DNA of 64,000 nt from NCBI GenBank assembly GCA_963691705.1, contig OY829540.1:3610001-3674000 (forward strand). Direction: 5' to 3'. This DNA is from Viola odorata (taxonomy: Eukaryota; Streptophyta; Magnoliopsida; Malpighiales; Violaceae). The translations under genes were made by a program, and so were the position numbers. This document shows, in pieces, positions 32,102 through 41,675 of this stretch. The notes beneath the pieces are model-generated. The model searched no databases. It was not told the DNA's origin and was given only the letters and a program-made list of their open reading frames with translations. Position 1 is the first letter of the stretch. Each line of letters opens with the position of its first letter.

Positions 32102-35100
32102 TGATACGATCCTAACCCCGAGGCTAGCCCTAGCGCACGCACAACACGCACACGCCTTGCGGCCAAGACCAATCAATCCAAAGCATCGAGCCAAAGACGT
32201 CATGAAGCAATTGGTGAGGTTTATACAACCTCTACATATGGATACAAGTCAAGAGACGTTGCTGGATCAAGCAATTAGACGAAGGATGACATGGATGGTA
32301 GCTTGGAAGTGTCTATCCCACACATTCGTGTCCACACAAGTAAACGAATGGAATTACGGCTTCAATCAGAGATCCATCACATGTACAAGACCTATTGGTG
32401 TCTTAGGAAGGTCGTGGCCAGGTTTGAGGACATTCGGACGAGTAAATCGTAAGATGGCTCATGGTGACATTCTAGCTGTCAAGGAGATGACGCTAATGTG
32501 AAACCAGTGATTGTGTTGGGATGTTTTCGGACCAATACAAGTCCGAATCTTGCGAGTCATATCAAATATGAAACCTCTGGATGTTTTCTACATTGTGACA
32601 AAGTTTCAGCCAATTCTACCAAGTAAATTGGGAGAAACGGCCATTTCAGTTCACACACCTAAAGTAGGCGAAGTTAGGCGGAGTTAGGCACCGACCACGG
32701 AAACGACCACCGACCAAAATGACGACCAAACCGCGTTTAACAGTAAAAATATAAAAGTTTCTTCTGTGTCTTTTCTACATTGTGTAAAAATTTCAGATCA
32801 AAAGTCCGAGCCATTTGAGAGAAACGGATCAGTCAATATCACCGGCCAAAGTTAGACACATAGTGACACCAACTTGCAACTTTGCGCCTTGAGCCTTTCA
32901 GACTTGGAGACTTGATCCGAATGCTATCCTAGATGTATTATTGTGTGTCTTTTATTACCTAGAACATGTGTGTATTTTATTTGACACGTTTTGGTCAAAT
33001 GTAAGTATGAAGGCATTTAGCCTAGTGTGAAGGCGTTTAGCCTAGTGTGGGGCATGTTTGCCTATATAAGGAGCCTTTGGTGCTCATAATAATAGATAGC
33101 TTATGATTTGTGATTTTAGACTATGTCTTAAAGAGAGAGTATCTCTAAATGTTCATGCGTGAACCTTGTCTTGTCTTGAGTCCGAACACTCGATGCAAAT
33201 GCAAGTAAAACCCGAAAGTTCATCCTTGATTCGTTTCCCCTAGGTTGGTTCTCACAGGTTGAGTTCAGGTTTAGAATCCGAGTCAAGAACCTCACTTGAA
33301 ATCGATTAGGTTGGTTGACACAGGTTGTCCTCAGGTCTAAGCTCGTACTTGTTGAGTTTATCTTCCGCAATCGAAATCCAATCCTTCGAACTAGATCACA
33401 TTGAAAGAATACGCGTCCTATGCAACTAGGATCGTATCAGTTGGTAGCGGAGCTAAGGCGTTCAAGGTTTGGTAACTATCCAATCTATCCTTTACTATTT
33501 TTATTTGTTTTCAATTGTTGAGATTGATTTTCGTTCTACCCTATCTAATCAATCTCCTTGCAGCCAAGTGTGTTAATGTGTCAAGTCGATCTAGAGTTCT
33601 AGATCAAGTTTGCATCTTTGTGTGTGCAAATCATTGTGCGATTTGTAGTGTCTTTCAAATACAAAAATCTGTCCCCAAAGTGTCAAGAAAAAGAGTCTTA
33701 AAAAAAAAAAAATACAAAGTGTCTTTATTTTAATTGTTATTTGATTTCATTTAAAAGAGTCAAAAATATAAAATATAAAAAAAAATGATTTCTGATACGA
33801 AATAGAAGAGAAGTATTCAAAACAGAAAAGAAAAGAAAATACAGAGTACTTCAAGATGTTAGCTTTGTAGAGCAAAAAGAATCATTCAATTTGGTGGTCG
33901 GAGTTGAAAGTTATCAACTTTGCAAGACACAAACCCGAATTCGCACATACACACTTACACAATCTTTGTGAATTATTTGAGTCTTCTATTGAGTTTTGAG
34001 CTTTTCCTTGATTCTGAATTCATATTTGTTCTACTCCAGTCTAATAAATTGATTAGTTGTTTGTTCTTTGCGGCCAAGACCAATCAATCCAAAGCGTCAA
34101 GCCAAAGACGTCATGAATCAATTGGTGAGGTTTATACAACCTCTACATATGGATATGAGACAAGAGAGGTTGCTGGATCAAGCAATTAGACGAAGGATGA
34201 CATGGATGTTAGCTTGGAAGTGTCTATCCCACACATTCGTGTCCACACAAGTAAACGATATAGAAGACTCAAATAATTCACAAAGATTGTGTAAGTGTGT
34301 ATGTGCGAATTCGGGTTTGTGTCTTGCAAAGTTGATAACTTTCAACTCCGACCACCAAATTGAATGATTCTTTTTGCTCTACAAAGCTAACATCTTGAAG
34401 TACTCTGTATTTTCTTTTCTTTTCTGTTTTGAATACTTCTCTTCTATTTCGTATCAGAAATCATTTTTTTTTTATATTTTATATTTTTGACTCTTTTAAA
34501 TGAAATCAAATAACAATTAAAATAAAGACACTTTGTATTTTTTTTTTTTTTAAGACTCTTTTTCTTGACACTTTGGGGACAGATTTTTGTATTTGAAAGA
34601 CACTACAAATCGCACAATGATTTGCACACACAAAGATGCAAACTTGATCTAGAACTCTAGATCGACTTGACACATTAACACACTTGGCTGCAAGGAGATT
34701 GATTAGATAGGGTAGAACAAAAATCAATCTCAACAATTGAAAACAAATAAAAATAGTAAAGGATAGATTGGATAGTTACCAAACCTTGAACGCCTTAGCT
34801 CCGCTACCAACTGATACGATCCTAGTTGCATAGGACGCGTATTCTTTCAATGTGATCTAGTTCGAAGGATTGGATTTCGATTGCGGAAGATAAACTCAAC
34901 AAGTACGAGCTTAGACCTGAGGACAACCTGTGTCAACCAACCTAATCGATTTCAAGTGAGGTTCTTGACTCGGATTCTAAACCTGAACTCAACCTGTGAG
35001 AACCAACCTAGGGGAAACGAATCAAGGATGAACTTTCGGGTTTTACTTGCATTTGCATCGAGTGTTCGGACTCAAGACAAGACAAGGTTCACGCATGAAC

Positions 35101-36149
35101 ATTTAGAGATACTCTCTCTTTAAGACATAGTCTAAAATCACAAATCATAAGCTATCTATTATTATGAGCACCAAAGGCTCCTTATATAGGCAAACATGCC
35201 CCACACTAGGCTAAACGCCTTCACACTAGGCTAAATGCCTTCATACTTACATTTGACCAAAACGTGTCAAATAAAATACACACATGTTCTAGGTAATAAA
35301 AGACACACAATAATACATCTAGGATAGCATTCGGATCAAGTCTCCAAGTCTGAAAGGCTCAAGGCGCAAAGTTGCAAGTTGGTGTCACTATGTGTCTAAC
35401 TTTGGCCGGTGATATTGACTGATCCGTTTCTCTCAAATGGCTCGGACTTTTGATCTGAAATTTTTACACAATGTAGAAAAGACACAGACGAAACTTTTAT
35501 ATTTTTACTGTTAAACGCGGTTTGGTCGTCATTTTGGTCGGTGGTCGTTTCCGTGGTCGGTGCCTAACTCCGCCTAACTTCGCCTACTTTAGGTGTGTGA
35601 ACTGAAATGGCCGTTTCTCCCAATTTACTTGGTAGAATTGGTTGAAACTTTGTCACAATGTAGAAAACATCCAGAGGTTTCATATTTGATATGACTCGCA
35701 AGATTCGGACTTGTATTGGTCCGAAAACATCCCAACACAATCACTGGTTTCACATTAGCGTCATCTCCTTGACAGCTAGAATGTCACCATGAGCCATCTT
35801 ACGATTTACTCGTCCGAATGTCCTCAAACCTGGCCACGACCTTCCTAAGACACCAATAGGTCTTGTACATGTGATGGATCTCTGATTGAAGCCGTAATTC
35901 CATTCGTTTACTTGTGTGGACACGAATGTGTGGGATAGACACTTCCAAGCTACCATCCATGTCATCCTTCGTCTAATTGCTTGATCCAGCAACGTCTCTT
36001 GACTTGTATCCATATGTAGAGGTTGTATAAACCTCACCAATTGCTTCATGACGTCTTTGGCTCGATGCTTTGGATTGATTGGTCTTGGCCGCAAGGCGTG
36101 TGCGTGTTGTGCGTGCGCTAGGGCTAGCCTCGGGGTTAGGATCGTATCA
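32102..36149. mobile_element. palindromic LTR-retrotransposon insertion (two head-to-head LTR-PBS-leader arms, 4,048 bp)
   Basis: The insertion is flanked by the 5-bp duplication CTAGA (32097-32101 and 36150-36154) and begins TGATACGATCCTAA, ending in its reverse complement. The left arm 32102-33989 is the inverted copy of 36149-34260 with only a few differences seen (near 32609 and 32762, and an A/T run of 13 versus 14). Each arm is a complete 1,338-bp LTR (32102-33439; 36149-34812), a primer site TGGTAGCGGAGC (33442-33453; 34798-34809 on the minus strand) and about 550 bp of leader. The loop (33990-34259) is unpaired. Both outer ends are U3 ends, unlike a normal element. No pol or gag is present. 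A read-through transcript could form a stem of about 1.9 kb. Confidence 0.92.
34069..34256 (+). repeat. third, diverged copy of an LTR segment inside the palindrome loop
   Basis: This segment matches 32157-32346 of the left LTR in the same orientation with roughly ten scattered differences (for example AAAGCGTCAAGCC versus AAAGCATCGAGCC, ATGAATCAATT versus ATGAAGCAATT). It is therefore older than the arm duplication and was not formed with it. Confidence 0.85.
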
Positions 36150-36154
36150 CTAGA

Positions 36155-36372
36155 GGGAGAGAGAGGAAGGACAGATCTGGAGCTCCCAAAAAGAGACAGA
36201 CACTGTTCCGATATACATTCTCTGCATCTTAATCCAAACACTGACTTTGGCATTGGAGATTCTCCGCCGGAGCAAGCCTCCGGTGGTTTTGCAGGTCGCT
36301 CAAGGGGCTCCGACCACACTCCCCGGCATGCCATTAGACGGAAAAGCCCTCCCATCCTTCTTTGGATTATCA
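36155..36372 (+). repeat. left LTR of the TR-GAG element, part 2
   Basis: The remaining 218 bp, ending ATTATCA. It is followed by AA and the primer-site-like sequence. It matches 42280-42497 with one visible difference (CTCCGCCGG versus CTCCGTCGG). Confidence 0.95.
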
Positions 36373-36470
36373 AATGGTGCTTTCATTGAGAGCTTTTGAA
36401 GTTTCAAGTGAGCAAGCCTTGAGATTCAAAGCTCTTTCTTCTCAATAATTTGGGGTTTTCATTTCCAAAG

Positions 36471-37613
36471 ATGGCGTCCAATCAAAATTTTCAATTAAAT
36501 CAACCTGCTGGTGCTGCTGCTGATCAACGTGGATCACCACCGGTGCAAACTTCATCTCCTCATGTGGGACTGAACACCACGGTTCAACAACCTAATTTTC
36601 CAGAAATCCCATGTCCAGGCGCAACCTCAGAGGTCATTGAATCAGCCATCATGCTCGAGTTTGCTGCCCTGCACCAAAGGATGAACGTGATGATGCAAAC
36701 GTTCATAGGAGGAGTTCCTCCGCCAGTCAACCAGCCAGTTGTTCCTCAACGGATCTACCATCAACAGGCAGTAGAACCATCTTTGGAGCCACCACCAGGC
36801 CATCAAAGTGCAGATCTACCCAGAAGGGAAGACATAGAAGAATTCGTCAATCAAATAGCTCAGCGCAGCGCAAGAAGGAGTCCTGAACAATCATCTCGAA
36901 GTAGATCCGAGAAAAGGAGAAACAGAGAGAGATCGGTAACTCCACATCAAACCAGGAGAGATCGTGACAGAGGTAATCCAGATCTGTTTAGACGGTCTGT
37001 TCAGAAACCAGATCGCGAAGAACAGGACGATGATCCAAGAAATCCGTTAACCCTTCGGGTTCGGAAACATCAAGTGAGCAGGCATGTCAAGCTACCATCC
37101 GATCACTACCATGGGACAACAGATCCGACGGTTCATGTGAGTTTAGTAAAGAAACATGTTAAGTTTTTTACTAGAAAGGATGAGGCTTTGTGCCAAATAT
37201 TTGTAATAACCCTTAAAGGGATAGCCGACACTTGGTTTGAAAAGCTACCAGCCGGATCCGTTGACTGTTTCGAGCAACTAGAAAAAGCATTCAGAAGCCG
37301 ATTCAGCTCATTAATACCGACGGAGAAATCTTCAGCCGTTCTGTTTGACATGATGCGACGGTCAGGGGAATCGTTGGCTGCATACGTGGCTAGATTTAGC
37401 ACAGAGCTAGCAACTCTTCCTGATGTAGCACCCAATCTTGCAGCAGAGGCGCTGAAAAGAAATTGTAAATATCGAGAATTGGAGAATGCTCTGATTGCAG
37501 ACACTCCTAAAACCTTAGATCTTTTGCGGATTGAGGTGGAAAAATATTCCAGAATGGAAGAAGCAGACTACCAAAGGAGGAAACGGGAGGAACCCGATCT
37601 CCAGAGTGCATAA
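36471..37613 (+). CDS. gag polyprotein of the TR-GAG element
   Basis: Intact 380-aa ORF. The frame is open from a TTG at 36450, but the first ATG, in good context (AAAGATGGCG), is 36471. The N-terminal part is Gln/Pro-rich, then Arg/Ser-rich. From about residue 195 to 360 lies a retrotransposon Gag domain: KLPSDHYHGTTDPTVHV, FVITLKGIADTWFEKLP, FEQLEKAFRSRFSS, ESLAAYVARFSTELATLP. This is the pattern of Ty3/Tat-lineage Gag, which builds the particle that packages the RNA. No CCHC zinc knuckle follows; the frame ends ...REEPDLQSA, so the nucleocapsid part is missing along with pol. It could be mobilised only by another element's enzymes. Confidence 0.85.
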   Translation: MASNQNFQLNQPAGAAADQRGSPPVQTSSPHVGLNTTVQQPNFPEIPCPGATSEVIESAIMLEFAALHQRMNVMMQTFIGGVPPPVNQPVVPQRIYHQQAVEPSLEPPPGHQSADLPRREDIEEFVNQIAQRSARRSPEQSSRSRSEKRRNRERSVTPHQTRRDRDRGNPDLFRRSVQKPDREEQDDDPRNPLTLRVRKHQVSRHVKLPSDHYHGTTDPTVHVSLVKKHVKFFTRKDEALCQIFVITLKGIADTWFEKLPAGSVDCFEQLEKAFRSRFSSLIPTEKSSAVLFDMMRRSGESLAAYVARFSTELATLPDVAPNLAAEALKRNCKYRELENALIADTPKTLDLLRIEVEKYSRMEEADYQRRKREEPDLQSA

Positions 37614-38031
37614 AAGAAGCAAACGGCAGAAAGCCGATGTGCAGATTGGTCAGCCGATTTCCCTTCAATGCCGTTGTCTAGATCAGAGGAGGAAACGGCA
37701 ATATTCTCAAAGCGGCCTAAGTGCCGAATGACCTCAAACGGTTCAGTCAAAACGGCATCAAGCCGAATCGTCAAAACAGAGATAAGTCCAAATTGCTTTA
37801 TCTTTGTGAAAGTTTCTGGAATATTATGTATGACATGAATTATCAAATATTCCCAAGCAATGAAAAATGTATATTTGCTAGTATTGTTTCTCATATGATT
37901 GCAGATCTCGAGAAAACAAAAAACAAATCAGCCGCGGACGTAAGTCATCTTAGACCGAACCGCGTTATCAAAATCAAATCAATCGTGGACGTAAGTCATT
38001 TTAGGCTGAACCACGTCACCAAAATCCAAGA

Positions 38032-38247
38032 ATTGCCAACGATACATATATTGCAAACGATACATATATTGCAAACAATACATATATTGCAAACGATACA
38101 TATATTGCCAACGATACATATATCGCCACCAAGGCATATATCGTTATTGAGGCATATATCGCTATTGATGCATATATCGCTATTGATGCATATATCGCTA
38201 TTGATGCATATATCGTTATTGATGCATATATCGTCATCAAGGCATAT
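38032..38247. repeat. 18-bp minisatellite, 12 units
   Basis: Units of the form ATTGCAAACGATACATAT (first five) grade into ATCGCTATTGATGCATAT (last seven). Every unit is exactly 18 bp, so the array is open in several frames. It lies between gag and the antisense ORF of the TR-GAG element. Confidence 0.95.
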
Positions 38248-38688
38248 ATACATTGTCATCACATAAAGACCATGCTGGTCATGCTGATCAGACAGACTGC
38301 AAAATTACAAAGTCCGCTCCAAAACGGCAAAGATACAAGGTCCGTTGCAAGCGGCAAATTTTCAAAGACATCTTCTGCCTTATCAACCGGCAAAATTGTC
38401 AAAACGGCCCAGTGCCAAATCGACAAAGAGGCCAAGTCAAAACGGTTGCAAACCTCAAAACGGCCATAACAGAACGGCAAGCGCCCGATTCTGCTAAACA
38501 AAAAGAGATAAGTTCAATTTCAATTGTTCTATCTTTGTCTTTATTTTTCTGGAGTATGATATATATGTAACATAAATCATTAAACAGTAGCAATTACTAA
38601 AAATTGCAAAATTATATATATATTCCGAATGATAATTGTTCATTACAAAATGAGCCAAATCGGCATTAACCAAAACATTGCTAGATGT

Positions 38689-41052
38689 TCATACTAACGG
38701 CCCAGATCCAGAAGCGGCGTTAGGGCCAACAGGAGCATCATCATCATCTTCGTCTACATCTGAATCGGAGAAAGGTTCATACTCCTTAGCTTCGGCAATC
38801 CTTTCTCCAGCAGCAACATATCGCGAGAGATTGTCCGGGTGGAAATTCTTCTCGCCATAATAGGAGACATAGCTCTCCAACATGATGTTCTTCATCCTCT
38901 CTCTCCACCAACCGATCTTCTCAGGAACTTTCAGTAGCTCTGCTTCCTTAATGGCAATGTCATTTCTGGCAGCTTGCAAATCGGATCGGGTTGCGCTAAG
39001 TTCCTCAGTTAGCTTGGCAACGGAATCGGCAAGAGAAGCTTTCTCTCCCGAGAGCAAGGCGACGGAATCGGATAGAGCAGTTTTCTCCTCCAGCAGCTCA
39101 CCGTTTCTCCTCTGCTCATCCCTGACCATGGCAGAAAGACCATCTCTTTCTTTTAGGCTGTCAGCCAGCCTGCTTCGAGCATCCATAACGGCTTTTTTGT
39201 CCGTCTCATGAGAGGCCTTCAAAGTCTCATTCTCTTTCTGAAGGGAAGCGACTTCAGCGGTTGATTGCCGAAGTGCCTCTCTGCCCTTTTCAAGCTTTAA
39301 CTCAACGGCCTCAGCTGCGTAACGAGTAGCGCACAAGCCGCTGTAGAAAATACTTTGCATATGGGAGAAATGGCAACTCAGCTCCAAACGGTGATAATGT
39401 TTCCTGTCGGCATCGTTGGCAAGCATCTCACCAATCAGTTGACCGGTCCTATAATCTTTGCTGCCAGGACTCTTCAATCCGAGAGATCGGCGGCAGCTTT
39501 CTCCAAAATTGTTTAAGCTAACCGTGTGAGTAATCTCCCCGTCAGGACCATGACTTGAGAAATAACCTCTATGAACGGAAGGAGGAGCGACTGCATGATC
39601 ATCAGAAGTAAACGGCTCAGGCAAAGGTGGACCGGCAACCCAGTGCAGGTTAATCGGCATCGGCGATGAAGGACCTGGCTGAACTGGATCAGGAACGCTC
39701 CTGGAAGCGACCGATTTGCCCGCGAAAACGGGAGAGTGATGCTGTAACGACGTCTCCAAAGGGGGAGCCGAAGCCCCTGAGCCATCAGGGCAAGCAGGAA
39801 AAGGAATGTTTGGAGCAGGCCTTGAAACGGTTTCAGCCGTTTTGATATTCTCTGGTTCGGAAACGGCGGATGCCCGTTGTGCTTCGTCGGCAGCCCGTTT
39901 TGCTTCAGCTTTCCTTCTCTTTCTGAGAATTCTTTTGGCAGCTTTCAGGACTTGGGGATCAGGATCTGCCAGATCGGAGGTCTCAACCGTCTTGCTGACC
40001 CGTCGCCGTTTGATGATAAGAGGGGAATCTTCTTCTTCTTCTTCTTCTTCATCGAACGCAAAATTCACCGTTGTGTCTGGTATAGCCGATCGCTCACCTC
40101 TCTCCTCAACGGCCTCTTCGGCCACCATTCCCTCATCAATCGGCTCATTGACCAGGGGACCTTCATCCTCAGTTCGGTCTTCAGCCGATTCATCATCAGT
40201 CTGCATTCTGTCTTCGGCAGGAGCTTTGGCCTTAGCAGAAATCAGCCGAATTGAAGAAATGGAAGCAGAAACAACCTTCTTAGCTTTCTTAGCCTTCCCT
40301 GCAAAACGGAATTTGTGTAAGAATACAACAAGGACAAAGCGGAATATGGCTGGAGTTAGTAAAAGCTCACCAAGAACGCAATCAGACAACGGCACGCCGA
40401 TTGCCAGGTACCGTGTGTGGAACGGCGTGTTAACCGACAGCAACAGGTCAGCTTGGGATTGAAGAGTCTCACCAAGGTTATCTGGCTTGAGCCAGTGTCT
40501 CTCATTCATTTCCCGATTGAACCCAGAAGTCCATTCGGCCGAAGAAGATGATGACACCAAAAAGAAACGTTCTTTCCAATCCTTGACAGAAGAGTCATAC
40601 CTTTGGAAGATCTCGTTAAAATGAGAATCCCGACGGGGGCGAATCATCATCAAGCTCCCACGGTTTGTCAGATTGAAGAAAAACTTAAAAAGGGTCAGCG
40701 AAGGCGATTTGATCCCGTTCAACTCGCAGACCTTAAGGAAAGCATAAATGCCAGCCCAGGAATTCGGAGTAATCTGGGCTGGGTTCAGCAGATGCTGGGT
40801 CAACAAAGCTTTGACCATAGAATCAAGGGGAAGCTTAAAACCAAAATCAAACATCCTTGAGTATAAAACCCTAGTGTTATCTTCAAAGCTACTGTTTAAC
40901 CTAACATCGGGAGAAGCAACAATGGCAGAATACTCATCAGTCAGCTCAATCTCTAAAGCCTCCATCTCAGCATACAACTTGTCTTCACTATCTAACTTAG
41001 TGGGAGTTCTATCAATGATCTCATCAGTAACTAGAGGGCGTTTGGGTGCCAT
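38689..41052 (-). CDS. large antisense ORF of the TR-GAG element, putative plant 'gypsy-type transposon' protein with coiled coil
   Basis: Intact 787-aa ORF on the strand opposite to gag. Start context AGGAATGGCACCC is good. Residues ~60-240 resemble the plant domain known as Transposase_28 / putative gypsy-type transposon protein (SPDVRLNSSFEDNTRVLYSR; the ...WAGIYAFLKVCELNGIKSPSLTLFKFFF... region). The middle is acidic with KR-rich nuclear-signal-like blocks (IIKRRRVSK, RILRKRRKAEAKR). Residues ~565-720 form a long coiled coil. The tail is acidic. Minus-strand bases 40370-40299 form a 72-nt in-frame intron candidate (GTGAGC...TACTAAC...TTTTGCAG). Its function is unknown; antisense ORFs of this sort are described in Tat-lineage elements. 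Confidence 0.75.
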   Translation of the reverse strand: MAPKRPLVTDEIIDRTPTKLDSEDKLYAEMEALEIELTDEYSAIVASPDVRLNSSFEDNTRVLYSRMFDFGFKLPLDSMVKALLTQHLLNPAQITPNSWAGIYAFLKVCELNGIKSPSLTLFKFFFNLTNRGSLMMIRPRRDSHFNEIFQRYDSSVKDWKERFFLVSSSSSAEWTSGFNREMNERHWLKPDNLGETLQSQADLLLSVNTPFHTRYLAIGVPLSDCVLGELLLTPAIFRFVLVVFLHKFRFAGKAKKAKKVVSASISSIRLISAKAKAPAEDRMQTDDESAEDRTEDEGPLVNEPIDEGMVAEEAVEERGERSAIPDTTVNFAFDEEEEEEEDSPLIIKRRRVSKTVETSDLADPDPQVLKAAKRILRKRRKAEAKRAADEAQRASAVSEPENIKTAETVSRPAPNIPFPACPDGSGASAPPLETSLQHHSPVFAGKSVASRSVPDPVQPGPSSPMPINLHWVAGPPLPEPFTSDDHAVAPPSVHRGYFSSHGPDGEITHTVSLNNFGESCRRSLGLKSPGSKDYRTGQLIGEMLANDADRKHYHRLELSCHFSHMQSIFYSGLCATRYAAEAVELKLEKGREALRQSTAEVASLQKENETLKASHETDKKAVMDARSRLADSLKERDGLSAMVRDEQRRNGELLEEKTALSDSVALLSGEKASLADSVAKLTEELSATRSDLQAARNDIAIKEAELLKVPEKIGWWRERMKNIMLESYVSYYGEKNFHPDNLSRYVAAGERIAEAKEYEPFSDSDVDEDDDDAPVGPNAASGSGPLV

Positions 41053-41675
41053 TCCTAAGTCTCAAGCAACAAAACAGAGGAAAAAGGAGTGGGTAAATAC
41101 CTAAAAATGCAGAGGTCTTGAAGAGCGGAACCCAGAAGTGCGGGAGGAAGTTGCAGAAATGAGAGAGAAAATAAGAGAAAATCTGTGAGGAAGAAGAAAG
41201 TGAGAGCGGCGTTGAGAAAGAAAATGAGTTAGGGTTTCCAAGAGAAACCACTTTTGAAAAGAGAAGACTCTTCAACTCACATCCGTTCCAGCGAAATGAT
41301 GACAAGTGGCAGGACCAATCGTGATCAGACTGACACACGTCACTAAAGCTGCAGAACATTAAATGAGAAAACGGCGCATGCGCTTCTCACAAGTTTTGAA
41401 TTTCGAAATTCAAACTTGTCAGAGAGCGAAGAGACGTTTCTCCTAGAAAGTTCAACCAGCAATTATCATTTTATAGGAAAATGCCACGTCAATAGGTATG
41501 CATTTAAATGCATTAATCCTTCTTTATTGACATTTATTATTTATTTGCAGGATTGAGGGAAAAAACTCAATAACTGCATCAAAGTAAAACAAACGGTAGC
41601 ACGCCGATTATCAAATATCAAGCCAGAAACGGCAAGCCCTTGGTAAACACTCGGGCTCGTTTGTTGTTGGGCCTC

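Noticed and set aside
32157..32501. 114-codon frame in the LTR of the palindromic element (and its mirror at 35750-36373)
   Set aside because: It lies wholly in LTR sequence, is mirrored in the inverted arm, and shows no gag or pol motif; treated as chance.
33128..33370. 80-codon frame occurring twice in opposite orientation (33128-33370 and 34881-35123)
   Set aside because: The identical translation simply reflects the inverted arms; no domain.
32102..36149. Dismissing the palindrome as a foldback sequencing artefact
   Set aside because: Considered seriously, but the exact CTAGA duplication, TG...CA ends at both junctions, the unduplicated site in the right LTR, and small differences between arms argue for a real insertion; kept as a finding with a read-level test.
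36450..36470. Upstream start for gag
   Set aside because: The codon at 36450 is TTG; the ATG at 36471 has good context, so the gag start was moved there.
38032..38247. CRISPR-like regular repeat
   Set aside because: Units are directly adjacent 18-mers without unique spacers, in a plant retrotransposon; this is a minisatellite.
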